Below, one piece after another: positions 43,791-54,906 of a DNA stretch of 64,000 nt. This DNA is from Forficula auricularia (lineage: Eukaryota; Arthropoda; Insecta; Dermaptera; Forficulidae): positions 1,674,001 through 1,738,000 of the forward strand of contig JALMQS010000162.1 in NCBI GenBank assembly GCA_024734495.1. The letters are read 5' to 3'. Below the pieces are notes generated by a model that saw only the letters and a program-made list of their open reading frames with translations, was not told the DNA's origin and searched no databases. Made by a program: the position numbers and the translations under genes. Position 1 is the first letter of the stretch; each line of letters begins with the position of its first letter.

Positions 43791-45050
43791 TGGAATTACC
43801 AAGAATTTAGTCCAGAATGAACTTTATTTTAACCAAATGCAGCGTCGACTAGTTCTTGGCGCAAATCGCATTATTAACATATGAATACTTTATTTATTAC
43901 AGATTTATTTATTTCTAAATATCTTGAATTAATTGATCAAGAACAAATTTAATATTCTATTCGACTTTCCTCGAATCCACTGAGAAATTATTTAATTTTA
44001 TATAGTCAGAACTTTGAGGGGTAAATTTCTCTATGATATAGGTGGGGATAATCAATAAATTATACTTGATAATATCATTTTTTTTTTAATATTCTTTATT
44101 GGAATTTCCAAGAATTTAGTCCAGAATGAACTTTATTTTAACCAAATGCAGCGCCGACTAGTTCTTGGCGCAAATCGCATTATTAACATATGAATACTTT
44201 ATTTATTACAGATTTATTTATTTCTAAATATCTTGAATTAATTGATCAAGAACAAATTTAATATTCTATTCGACTTTCCTCGAATCCACTGAGAAATTAT
44301 TTAATTTTATATAGTCAGAACTTTGAGGGGTAAATTTCTCTATGATATAGGTGGGGATAATCAATAAATTATACTTGATAATATCATTTTTTTTTAATAT
44401 TCTTTATTGGAATTTCCAAGAATTTAGTCCAGAATGAACTTTATTTTAACCAAATGCAGCGCCGACTAGTTCTTGGCGCAAATCGCATTATTAACATATG
44501 AATACTTTATTTATTACAGATTTATTTATTTCTAAATATCTTGAATTAATTGATCAAGAACAAATTTAATATTCTATTCGACTTTCCTCGAATCCACTGA
44601 GAAATTATTTAATTTTATATAGTCAGAACTTTGAGGGGTAAATTTCTCTATGATATAGGTGGGGATAATCAATAAATTATACTTGATAATATCATTTTTT
44701 TTTTAATATTCTTTATTGGAATTTCCAAGAATTTAGTCCAGAATGAACTTTATTTTAACCAAATGCAGCGCCGACTAGTTCTTGGCGCAAATCGCATTAT
44801 TAACATATGAATACTTTATTTACTACAGATTTATTTATTTCTAAATATCTTGAATTAATTGATCTTGAACAAATTTAATATTATATTCGACTTTCCTCGA
44901 ATCCACTTAGAAATTATTTAATTTAATATAGTCAGAACTTTGAGGGGTAAATTTCTCTATGATATAGGCGGGGGTAATCAATAAATTATACTTGATAATA
45001 TCAATTTCTTTTTTTAATATTCTTTATTGTCATTTCGACAACGATGTGCC
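43791..45050. repeat. Tandem array, four copies of a ~309-bp unit
   Basis: The landmark TCCAGAATGAAC occurs at 43811, 44120, 44428 and 44737, a period of 308-309 bp; the copies are nearly identical. After the last copy the sequence changes at about 45017 into a PLE-like tail whose minus strand has CTGATGA...GTC-GAAAT. Each unit has a CTAGTC element that looks like a decayed hammerhead cleavage side. It is in USO1 intron 6. Confidence 0.85.
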
Positions 45051-45222
45051 ATCATCAGTCTCACAGACAATCTTTACACATAACTTACAACAACCCCAAA
45101 ACACAATTTATTCTACTAGCAATCAAAATATATTCATCCAAGTGCTTTCATGGTTCTTCATGTACATATATTTAATATTTTATTTAGAATATCTTGAGTA
45201 CCTCAAAAAAGGTTATATAAAG

Positions 45223-46225
45223 TAAATTAAATTAGGGAACGAAGAAAAGATTTTTATATTACAGAGAAAAGGATCAGCCAGGATTCGAACCCTGGATCTT
45301 CGCATGTGCGCTGCTACGCCTTTTTAAGAGCCTTAGCTCTTATCCTCTCGGCCTCGCTGATCCCCAAACCCAAGCTGATACCTAATGTCTATATAAATTT
45401 GGAATTTCATTTTTAATTCATCTTTTAATCTCTTCCTCGTTCATTTTTCGCAGTTCTGTAGTTGGCTTCACTAGTTAAACTATATCCAAACGCCTCCCAC
45501 TTCGAACCCAAAGGTCAAAAATAATTTTCTTCTTCACTCCAGGGCGCAACCACAATGAGGCCGCGTCGAAAGACAATTATAAATTAAATTAAATTAGGGA
45601 ACGAAGAAAATATTTTTATATTATAGACAAAAGGATCAGCTGGGATTCGAACCCAGTATCTTCGCATATGCGCTGCGACTCCTTTATAAGAGCCTTAGCT
45701 CTTATCCTCTCGGCCACTGATCCCGAACCCAAGCTGATACATAATGTCTATATGAATTTGGAATTTCATTTTTATTTAATCTTTTAATCTCTTCCTCGAT
45801 CATTTTTCGCAGCTCTGTAGTTGGCTTGACTAAATAGCGATCGAGTGGGAGGCGTTTGGATATAGTTTAATTAGTCAAGCCAACTACAGAGCTGCCAAAA
45901 ATGAACGAGGAAGAGATTAAAAGATTAAATAAAAATGAAATTCCAAATTCATATAGACATTAGGTATCAGCTTGGGTTCGAGATCAGTGGCCGAGAGGAT
46001 AAGAGCTAAGGCTCTTATAAAGGCGTCGCAGCGCACATGCGAAGATCCCGGGTTCGAATCCCGGCTGATCCTTTTGTCTATAATATAAAAATCTTTTCTT
46101 CGTTCCCTAATTTAATTTAATTTATAATTGTCTTTCGACGCGGCCTCATTGTGGTTGCGCCCTGGAGTGAAGAAGAAAATTGTTTTCGACCTTTGGGTTC
46201 GCGATCGAGTGGGAGGCGTTTGGAT
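45223..46225. repeat. tRNA-like repeat units in direct and inverted order
   Basis: Units of about 365 bp contain a tRNA-like core. Two are on the minus strand (cores 45271-45363 and 45633-45723) and one on the plus strand (core 45981-46071). The second and third are near-perfect mirror copies, forming a large palindrome centred at about 45843. Cores have matching ends GGATCAG/CTGATCC, a TGGCCGAGAGG A-box-like and a GGTTCGAATCC B-box. A diverged plus-strand copy lies at 48453-48600. Confidence 0.75.
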
Positions 46226-46442
46226 TTAGGTTATATAAAGTTTTTTTTGTAAAATACATTTTAAACTACTCTACTTCTGTAAGCTAATACTTTTTTTTTA
46301 TTTATTTTGTTTAATATATCTCATAAACTATTTAAAATAGATATAATTTTTTTCAATTTTTAAAAATATTTCAAGTCCCTATGTTGTCCTACCTTTGCCA
46401 TTATATTTCTAATTTTATCTTCTTTTCTTTTATATATTCTAG

Positions 46443-46717
46443 ATATTAAGAACACTTGTAACTCCCGGAAGTCCAGCAAAAATGGTTCAGGAATTACAAC
46501 ATGCTACAGCAAAATGTGGATTACTACAAGTATTATGTGATATCCTAACTGCTAATGGAGTGCCAGAAGATATACTTTCTGAAACAATTAATTGTTTAGC
46601 TGAAGTAATTAGAGGAAATTCATCGAATCAAAATTATCTTCATAAAGCTTTAGCACCATCCGTTCCTCCAAGGCCATTAATAATCTTTATAAATATTAAG
46701 AAATTTCCAAATATTAG
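46443..46717 (+). CDS. USO1: USO1 exon 7 (with insertion-derived 3' end)
   Basis: 275 nt; ILRTLVTPGSPAKMVQELQH, CGLLQVLCDILTANGVPED, ETINCLAEVIRGNSSNQNYL, and APSVPPRP. Up to 46672 the sequence is standard p115. From 46673 to the donor ATTAG/GTGATA at 46718 it lies in the left target-duplication copy and the inserted element, adding 15 codons (PLIIFINIKKFPNI plus one). Phase 2 out, matching exon 8. Confidence 0.8.
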
Positions 46718-46939
46718 GTGATATGTTGAACAGTAAACAAAATAAGAGTAAATAATTTACAATTAATTAATTTCTATATATTCAACGCCGACTAATTTCG
46801 ACAAATATACGAAACGTCATCATCAGAATATTTGGAAAATTTCCTTAATTACAAGATAACGGTTGGATATTCAAATTTGCATCATAAATATTTGTAAAAG
46901 ATTATTTAATTTACATAATTACTTTTTCCCATTTATTGT
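46685..46939. mobile_element. 255-bp PLE-like insertion acting as an intron
   Basis: Flanked by perfect 14-bp copies of AGGCCATTAATAAT (46671-46684 and 46940-46953). It contains a minus-strand hammerhead-like core and inner inverted words (AAATTTCCAAATATT and complement). Read without it, USO1 coding is continuous (PPRPLIMVLMM). Confidence 0.8.
46790..46826 (-). ncRNA. Hammerhead-ribozyme-like motif in the exon 7/8 insertion
   Basis: Minus strand: CTGATGA, stem II GAC...GTC, GAAA, a four-base stem III TTAG, then UC (a GUC cleavage triplet). AATATT upstream and AATAT downstream could form stem I. Confidence 0.55.
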
Positions 46940-46941
46940 AG

Positions 46942-47102
46942 GCCATTAATAATGGTTTTGATGATGACTTTAGTTAATGAAAAACAACCATTTACGCTGA
47001 GAACGTCTGTTCTTTATTGTTACGAATGCTTTCTCTACCAGAATCAAGAATTCCAAGCTCAACTTATTGAAACTTTATTACCTAAGGATTCCGAAACAGA
47101 AG
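46942..47102 (+). CDS. USO1: USO1 exon 8
   Basis: 161 nt; PLIMVLMMTLVNEKQPFTLR, SVLYCYECFLYQNQEFQAQL and IETLLPKDSETE. The acceptor AG is the first two bases of the right target-duplication copy. Donor GAAG/GTTTTT, phase 1. Confidence 0.9.
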
Positions 47103-47739
47103 GTTTTTATCTTATTATTTACTAATATTTCTAATTTTTTTTTTCTAATTCAATTTTTTAATATAGAGATACCGTCGTAATAATTTTTATGAGCTATGTG
47201 CAAGCTTTTAATTTTGGTTCCTTCATTCAGAGAAAGAATATAACAATTTTCTATAAAACACCCTAGAGCAGTAATTTGAAAATATTATATTTTAAAAAAA
47301 AGGAAAAAAAGTCACTTCGTCCTTGGCATTTTCTCTCTGCATTGGACTTTTCTGGCATTCCATATTATATAACTATACAAAGTGACCCAAAAACATAACA
47401 AATGTCCCAAAATAATCCCTTTTGGTAGTAGATAGGGAAAGGGTGGGGATATGATCATTATTTTATTTTATTTTTCATTGAAGGACTTTCACCATCTTGA
47501 TGAAAAACTAATATTTGTTAGAATAATATATTCGGAGTAACTTAAAAAAAAAAATAGAAATTATTTACCACGTAGTTTTGATTAAAAACAAAAAAAAACA
47601 TATTTGGGCGATTATTTTTAGTGGAGGGGATATAAGCACAATGGCTTAGAAACGATCCGGCAAGTATGTATGTATCCATATAGAGATTTCGTAGTGTTAG
47701 TGCTAGAGTCACGTTAAAAAACATAACCTAAAATTTTAG

Positions 47740-48130
47740 TTCCGTTCATATTTATAGAGTGGTTACGAGGCTAAAACTTTGTGTGTGGATTGTCGCGAAA
47801 GAACCTCCTAAGCCTGGACAAACTTTGAATGCAGATCTTTACTGTGAACAATTGGATCGAGTAAATCAATCTTAAATTCAAGTGTTCAGAGATTGTCAAC
47901 AGAAAAGGCGTTATTCTGCATCACGATAATGCAAGGCCGCAATGCCCAAGACGAACCCTGGAATTGGGGTGGAAGGCACTGCCTTACGCACCATATACTC
48001 GCCCGACATTGCACCATCGGATTACCATTTATTCCGATCGCCACAACAGTTTCTATGTGACAAAAAATTTGAAAATTTGGATGGATATCAAAAATGCCAT
48101 CTCCAGATATTTTGCTCAAAAACTATTTGA
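47740..48130 (+). pseudogene. mariner-type transposase remnant
   Basis: Translation in parts gives LHHDNARPQCPRRTLELGW, YSPDIAPSDYHLFRS and FLCDKKFENLDGY, with the second and third acidic catalytic positions of a mariner DD34D transposase. The first third is missing or frameshifted. It is in USO1 intron 8. Confidence 0.75.
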
Positions 48131-48137
48131 TTAATAT

Positions 48138-48253
48138 CGTCTTAGAAAATCATAAGATGGTGTCATCTATTAAATCCGATGGAATGGATTATTTTTAATT
48201 ATACGTCATATCATTGGATTTAATAGATGACACCATCTTATGATTTTCTAAGA
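48138..48253. repeat. Perfect-armed hairpin
   Basis: AATCATAAGATGGTGTCATC and its complement face each other with about 30 bases between the arms. It lies directly after the mariner remnant and may be a foldback MITE. Confidence 0.75.
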
Positions 48254-48452
48254 AAATTTGAATCTATTACCATCGGCAAATTGAAATCTTTCATATGATT
48301 AATATCGATTCGGCGTTGAAAATTTCCACACTAGATGGTTGTGATAATGAGGGTGATTATATCATTGATTAAAAATAAAAACTTGCTAAAAATTTATTTG
48401 TTTGAATTTAATGTAAAAAAACAACATTACTTTCCGATCCCCCTAATATTAG

Positions 48453-48600
48453 CTTGAGTTCGGGGATCATTGGCTAATAGGATAAGGAGCTACGCTCTTA
48501 TTTTAAAAAGCATCGCACCGGACATGGGAACATTCCGGGTTCGAACCACGGCTTATCCTTTTGTCTATAATAAAAATCTTTTCTTTGTTCTCTAATTTAA
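48453..48600 (+). repeat. Diverged tRNA-like repeat copy
   Basis: TTGGCTAATAGGATAAG and CGGGTTCGAACCACGG, followed by the same tail as the units at 45223 (TTTTGTCTATAATAAAAATC). Acceptor-stem ends no longer pair fully. Confidence 0.65.
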
Positions 48601-49117
48601 TTTGATAAAATTTAAGTTAAAAAATTCAAAATAATTTATTTATCCAAAGCCTCGGGATCCATTTAGCGAGCCCCAGGGCTAGAGCCCCCTCCCATCGACA
48701 TTTCTGACTTTAATATGATCATCACCGATTCATGAACAATAACTGTTGCCAGAAAATCTTTTTTTCCAAGTGTAGACTTTACAAGACCTCAAAAGAAAAA
48801 GTCTAGCTAATTAAGATCAAGAGTCAAGCTACAGGACCCTTTTTTTCTAATCCAACTGTTCTGAAAACGCTGATCCAGATTCTGTCGCACCTTCGAAGCA
48901 AATCAAATGATCAAATGAAAATATTAATTAAATATTTAATTTGTTCTAGATCCAAAACGGCTTATTTGCTGACATGGATTTGTTTATCTACAAAAATAAC
49001 TTGTTTTGTTCTCCTTTGAAACCCCTGAAATTTGTCTTATGTTTTTGGGACTCTGTATAATAATAAATAATCTTTTAAAATAATTTATTCTAATTTCTAT
49101 TCTTTTAATATGTGTTT

Positions 49118-49328
49118 AAAGTATCAGGGATATCTTGGAGGGGGAGGTGGGAAAGAAAAGGGGAAGGGGAAGACCCAGATTAGAATATTTCAACCAAATA
49201 ATTGGGGATATGGGATGCCAGACATTTAGAGAGGTTAAACAGCTGGCGGGGGACAGAGTCGAGTGGAGACGGATTGTTGCATCAAACCAGTCTTAGGACT
49301 GTATACTCAATGATGATGATGATGATAA
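49118..49328 (+). mobile_element. RTE-like LINE 3' end with (GAT)n tail
   Basis: The C-terminal coding remnant (FREVKQLAGDRVEWRRIVA) is followed by CTGTATACTCAATGATGATGATGATGAT. Same family as 10471, 42840, 52857 and 63472. Confidence 0.8.
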
Positions 49329-49472
49329 AGTATCAAACTTTTTTAAAACTACATATTAAATCAGGGCCGTAACTAGAAACTTGGGGCTCTCTAAGCTCGG
49401 GGGCACTCTATAACTTTAATGAATAATTTAAATGGACTTTGGTATAAATCTCATTAAAAAAATATTTTTTAG

Positions 49473-49699
49473 GTGGAGAACTTAGTGTAGGGCAATTGAT
49501 ATGTGGAGCTCTTTTCAGTTATGATCCTCTTTCCAATTGGCTCGCTTGTGTCGCGCTTTCTTATGGACTTGTGGAAAATCCTGCTCAGCAAGAAAATATG
49601 CTCCGGGTTCAATTGACTACCTTACGAGTAGAATATGCCGCTGTCTATTCGGATAAACCCTTCACGTTACTACAACATTGTTGTCTTTTATTGCAATCG
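49473..49699 (+). CDS. USO1: USO1 exon 9
   Basis: 227 nt; GGELSVGQLICGALFSYDPL, SNWLACVALSYGLVENPAQQ and ENMLRVQLTTLRVEYAAV. Acceptor TTTTTTAG, donor TCG/GTAATT, phase 0. Confidence 0.93.
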
Positions 49700-50213
49700 G
49701 TAATTATATTAAATGACTTCAAGAAATAAAATATAATTTTTGTTATCCTTAAACTTTTATCGGGCGCAAATGATCTGACTGATTCATTCATTCATTACAT
49801 ACAAATATCTAAATATCTAAGCTATAACTTATATCGCAGTGACCCATCTCTAGTGTATGCTATCTCCATAACATAAGCTATCTACACTAGAGTTTGAAGC
49901 TTTGTAGCTTAGGTTATTTCACAATTTAATCTCGCGCTGCAGCTCCAAACTTATCATTTACATCGAAAATCAAATTATACTACTTGATAGTAAAAAAATC
50001 AAAGAATTTATATTACCTAGTGGGGATTATTATAACATGCGATGGAAAGATTAGGCCTGTTATTTCTCATGGGTTCAAATAACCGATTGGATTTAGATAC
50101 ATTCGTTTTGTCCTAGTACTCCTAGTAGTAAGCAGGTCACTGAACAGACAAATGCCCTTCAGTGAAGTGCTTACTACTACGACAAAACGAATTTACCTAA
50201 ATCCAATCGGGTA

Positions 50214-51125
50214 ATGCTAAGATTATACAGGCTGGGCTTTGGGAAATGGTACAAAAGAAAAGATGATTATCAAAAAATAAATATAGTGAGAAACTCTTTC
50301 AAAAAAATCTTTGATACAACTTCGAAAATATTTCTGAATGAGGATTTGAATGGTTTAGTGTTGAAATTAAGATCTAACAATTACCCAGATCACATAATAC
50401 GGAAACACATGAAAAATTTTCATTTAAGAAAAATATGATTGAATCAAACAAAGAACAAAAATACACTTTTATTAAATTACCATATTTGGGATGTATCGAT
50501 AGTTGCTTCAAAAAAATATTAATGGAAACAACATCAATAAAAATTTGCAATACCAGTAACAACCAAATAAAAAATATTTTCACGTCCAACTATGAAAATA
50601 CCAAGAATGATAATCAATTCAATATAATTTATAAATATCAATGTAAATGCAACAACTCTTATATTGGTACAACAAAAAACAAAAATCAAAGGATATACCA
50701 ACATGATCTCAATGTCAGAAATAAAAATGTTAACCACTCAGCCTTAACAGAACATCTTATAAAAACCGGGCATGAACTCAACAAAGATAATTTTAAAACT
50801 ATTTATAAAGAAAATAACAACTACAAAAGATTCTTTTTTGAGAGCCTCTTTATCAACAATGTACCCAACACCTTAAACAAACAACAAGATTTCAAGTTCG
50901 CTGACTTCTATCAAAATACTTGGAAAACATGATTCTTAATGTGTTTCTATTTATGAATCAAATTGCCCGATTTAGAATAAAAATATAATTTTTTCAACAA
51001 GATATTTTTTCTTTTCTATTGCTAAGTTTTAAAAACTAAATTAAATTAAATCTTTTGTAATTACAAAATATCTGATGAGACAAACTTTGGCGAAACTAGT
51101 CATTTGACCTTTTAAATTTGAATAA
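50214..51125 (+). pseudogene. Penelope-like element, 3' half with GIY-YIG endonuclease
   Basis: Two frames (50214-50438 and 50435-50932) cover the end of the PLE reverse transcriptase (DHIIRKHMKNFHLRK) and the linker plus GIY-YIG domain (IIYKYQCKCNNSYIGTTKNK, with Arg and HD residues after it). They are separated by a small shift at an A-run about 50430. A hammerhead-like core lies in the 3' tail at 51072. It is 5'-truncated near 50212 and sits in USO1 intron 9. Confidence 0.8.
51072..51101 (+). ncRNA. Hammerhead-ribozyme-like motif in PLE tail
   Basis: CTGATGA, stem II CAAA/TTTG, GAAA, palindromic stem III CTAG, then UC giving a GUC cleavage triplet. Flanks AATAT and ATTTG pair partly as stem I. 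Minimal stem III is typical of PLE hammerheads. Confidence 0.6.
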
Positions 51126-51659
51126 AAATGTTTTGAACATTAATTTATTTGTTTTATCATTTGTATACGAAGGAGTTTACCCGAAAAATCACAAAAAATA
51201 ATGATTATCATAATAAATGGATATATAAATTGATCGTATATGAATTGAGAAGGTCGCAGGTATGGGCGTAGATAGGCGAGGGACAAGGGGGGCAGTGCCC
51301 CCCCTAGAAAAATCGAAACTCCATTATTACGAGGCATCACTTATGTATTTCTCATTAAATTATTTCGTTACTTCCAAAATTTGTCAATTCTACTAAAAAG
51401 TTAGTTGATCTCTAATCGGATTACCGAAATTAAAACCTTGTGGTGGCTAATCAGCTGGCCGGCTGCCCCCCCCCCCCTAGGAAAACTCACCCTAACTACT
51501 CCAATGTTCGCAGGGCGGCCGGTGTATTGAACTCACTCAAACAAGCTAGTCATCTCTCAAACACACATTTGTTTGTGAAATGACCAGCTTGCTTACTAAC
51601 AAAACGAATTTACCTACATCAAATGGGATATTTGTACCCATGAGAAATAACAGATCAAA

Positions 51660-51845
51660 TATTTCAAATTAAAAAGTCTGATGATGAAGATCAAACCTTC
51701 GAAACTAAAGTCTCTAACATAAATTAAATACCTATACACATTTATATTTGATATATGTATATGTTTATTTGCATCAAGCAGAGGTTAACCTCATTGATTT
51801 CTCTTTATGAATCACCAACTCTGCTATTCTCAGCAAAACAAAATC
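51660..51845 (+). repeat. PLE-related tail with second hammerhead-like motif
   Basis: At 51678-51712: CTGATGA, stem II GAAG/CTTC, GAAA, short stem III CT..AG, then UC. It is followed by the TTTATTTGCATCAAGCAGAGG sequence that also flanks the copies at 8660, 9735, 27460 and 59970-60235. Confidence 0.55.
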
Positions 51846-52322
51846 CTTTCAATTAAAATATAGTATTTTGATTTCAAATATTGTTATTTCATATCACTGT
51901 CATCTCAAGAATAGACGAAATTGATCTTTTTCGGTGTTTAGATAAAAACATCTCAAAACCCTGACCTGTTGTAAAAAATCCAAAATCACAATGAAAATCA
52001 GAGTATAAAACTCTATTAGAATCGATTGTTAGGTTTACGGATACAAATTTTTGTTGAACAATGTTATTTGACTTAATCTTTCTTATATAATATACAGATA
52101 TATATATTTGAGGATATTATAATTATTTCTAAATAAATAATAATAAGCATGTTTACACATTGTTTTGATTCATTTTCAATTCTAATAAAAATTTTTCATA
52201 TTTCCATCTGGTAGACGAACTCGTTACTTTTTGTATTGCGCCTGATGGATAGTTAAAGATTTAACCTAAGATATAATAAAATTCTAATTCTAAATTAACA
52301 ATTTCAATTATTATTTTTTTAG

Positions 52323-52544
52323 GTGACGCATATACAAGCTAAGATAGGCTTTTTAATTTTATTATCGACATGGCTATGTCATTGTTCGGCTGCTGTGAAA
52401 ATATTTTTGGCCATACCAAATAGTATTTCTTACCTAATATCTAAAATTCAAGATGATAATGATGAGTTACAACAAGGATTATGCGCATTTCTTATGGCTA
52501 TTTGTGTTGTGTATAATGATAATAGTGTAGAAAACTTTACAAGG
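52323..52544 (+). CDS. USO1: USO1 exon 10
   Basis: 222 nt; VTHIQAKIGFLILLSTWLCH, CSAAVKIFLAIPNSISYL, and ELQQGLCAFLMAICVVYNDN. Donor AGG/GTAAAT, phase 0. Confidence 0.93.
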
Positions 52545-52608
52545 GTAAATAAATAATATTTAATTATTTCTTTAATAGATACATTTTATAATTGATTTTT
52601 GTTTTTAG

Positions 52609-52789
52609 GCTCATCTAACTCAAATTATTTATAAAAGAATAGGCTTAGAAACGTTTCAAAATAGATTGGGATTGGTGTCGAAACATGAGATATATTGCAA
52701 AGCAGTCAAACATCCACGAATGAATATTGTTAGACAAAATGAACTACTTTTAGATTATGAATTTTGTAAATTATTTAAAGCAATGGAAG
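52609..52789 (+). CDS. USO1: USO1 exon 11
   Basis: 181 nt; AHLTQIIYKRIGLETFQNRL, GLVSKHEIYCKAVKHPR and LLDYEFCKLFKAMEG, the end of the head domain. Donor GAAG/GTATGT, phase 1. Confidence 0.93.
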
Positions 52790-52856
52790 GTATGTTACTT
52801 TTTAAATTAATTTTTAACATCCACACACTAATTTCCATTAGAAATCTCAAAAAGTT

Positions 52857-53085
52857 TTCATCATCATCATCATCATCCACTATACAATCCTAAAACTGGT
52901 TTGACGCCAATACCCTCTCCACTCAACTATATCCCATGCCAAATCTTTTACTTCTATAAAAGTCCCACATACTATATCTTTCATTATCTGGAGAAAATAC
53001 TCCAATCTAGGTCTTCACCTTCCCCTTTTCTTTCCCTCTAAAATAACCCTTATCAATCCTTTTTGTTCTAACGCGTGCCCAATCA
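52857..53085 (-). mobile_element. RTE-like LINE 3' end
   Basis: Begins with (CATCAT)n, the tail of a minus-strand copy, then the same C-terminal remnant as at 10471 and 63472. Confidence 0.75.
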
Positions 53086-53095
53086 TTTGAGCTCT

Positions 53096-53900
53096 TTTGT
53101 TATTATTATTATTATTATTATTTGCATTTGGACCCTGAGGATCACGTAAAACTTCCATTATTTATTATCTCCGATTGTGACTCTTCTTGTTTTGCCAGAA
53201 TATTTTCATTTTTTACCTTTCCTCAGACCATTTTATTCCAACCTTCTTGTTTTTTCTCTCTGGTTGAACCTTCCTATCTTTTTTCGAAAGGTGTTTCTAT
53301 CTAAAGTTTCTGAGCGGCTTATCCCTGCTCTTTCCAAATCTTTATTGACTTCCTCGATCCATTGGATGTTCTTAAGCTTTAAATCATGTTTCCTCGGAGA
53401 TCAAGGATCTTGATTTTTTGCCTGTCGAGTTCCATGGTCAGCTTGCCAGGCTGCATTAAGGTGTTGATGTTGAAGGTGCCCATATAGGTTTGGATTTTTG
53501 GTGTTATTTTTCTCTTGTTTCCCTTGATCTCGTGATGGTCCGTGTCCCCCAGAATCCGAGTGCCCAGTTGCCGCTTGAAGACGGGTGTATTGGTTACCAC
53601 CTGGGCTATTATTGTTTTTCCTTTCACGATTCATGGTTGCTTGTTTTTGAATTAGTCCCACGCTTTGAGTGCGCTAGGTTTTGTAGAACCAGAGATTGTC
53701 AGTTTCTGGAGTCGGGGAGCAGTTCTTCTATTTTATTTTTTAATAAAATACACATATTAATTCTTGCCTCTTGCCGGGATCGAATCCATGATGTTAAGCT
53801 TTGCAGAGTAGATAATATGATAAGCTGGTGGATATTAGCTGTCTCGGCTACTGCTCCTTTTGTTATTATTATTATTTACAATTTCAACTTTAGATGCTCT
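53096..53900 (-). pseudogene. Internally deleted LINE fragment
   Basis: After a (TTA)n tract (3' tail), the minus strand codes for DLERAGISRSETLDRNTFRK, a LINE C-terminal remnant. It then runs directly into YMGTFNINTLMQPGKL (about 53510 down to 53400), an APE-endonuclease start. RT is missing, so the two ends were joined by deletion. Confidence 0.55.
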
Positions 53901-54040
53901 GCGGGTATCCACAGGAGTTAAAATTCACAAAAACGGACCAGTGACTCAAAATTCAACCAAATTAATAAGAAAAAAAATTTGAAAAAAAAAAAAATACAAA
54001 AAAAAACATTCTTCAGATTTATTACACAGTGTTCTCTTTT

Positions 54041-54741
54041 TAACCGACTTCAAAAAAAGGAGGAGGTTCTCTATTCGACTGAATTTTTTTTTTTTGCCTA
54101 TGTTACCTCATATCTCCGCCAATTGTCAACCGATTTTGAAAATTCTTTTTGCATTGGGTCCAGTCTACCTTCCGATTGGTCCCATTTTTTTTCATAGGTA
54201 TTAGACCTTTTTTGTTAGGTTTGTTCAGGACTAACTTCTTTGTTTATGAACCGATTTCGATGATTCTTTTTTATTGGAAAGGGGGTATCTTAGGGATGGT
54301 GCAATATTAATTTGGTCAAGTTTTGATGATAGGATCACTATTAATAACATCACTAAAAAGAGAAAAAATAAAAATTTTAAGAAAAATAAAACCGACTTCA
54401 AAAAAATTAAATGCAACAAATAAAAATACACTAAAAGGTATAAAATAATTATTATCTTATTTAGTTACAGCTAAACTACGAAATATTAACATGAAACTAC
54501 TTTTTGAAGTCGGTGCCAAACATATACCTTTTATGAATCGCACTCGACGGATCTTACTTAGTACGTTTGGCGGATACGCTCGCTTATAGGTATAGTTTGT
54601 TTGGCACCGACTTCAAAAAGTAATTTCATGTTAATATTTCGTAGTTTAGTTGTAACTAAATAAGATAATAATTATTTTATACCTTTTAGTGTATTTTTTT
54701 TGTTGCATTTAATTTTTTTGAAGTCGGTTTTATTTTTTTAT
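54041..54741. mobile_element. Foldback element, copy 2
   Basis: Starts AACCGACTTCAAAAAAAGG and ends TTTTTGAAGTCGGTTTT. Arms of about 170 bp around the central spacer; homologous to 27643 and 60797. Confidence 0.82.
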
Positions 54742-54906
54742 TAAAAATTTTTATCTCTAATACTTTCAAGAACTTATCATTTGTAATTCAATCTACCCAT
54801 TTAATCTTTAACATTCTTCTCTAGCACGAAATTTTTAATCTTTCCCTACTATTTTCGCCTTCTAAATTTTTTATTAGTATAAACCCTTTTGTCAGGTTTT
54901 TCAATT

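Noticed and set aside
43791..45050. CRISPR-like or minisatellite array
   Set aside because: Units are about 309 bp with no spacer pattern, in a eukaryotic intron.
45981..46071. Functional tRNA gene (class II-like)
   Set aside because: A and B boxes and the 3' acceptor half are good, but the first base of the acceptor stem is changed, the D region is too long and no convincing anticodon arm forms. The same core recurs inside a larger repeat.
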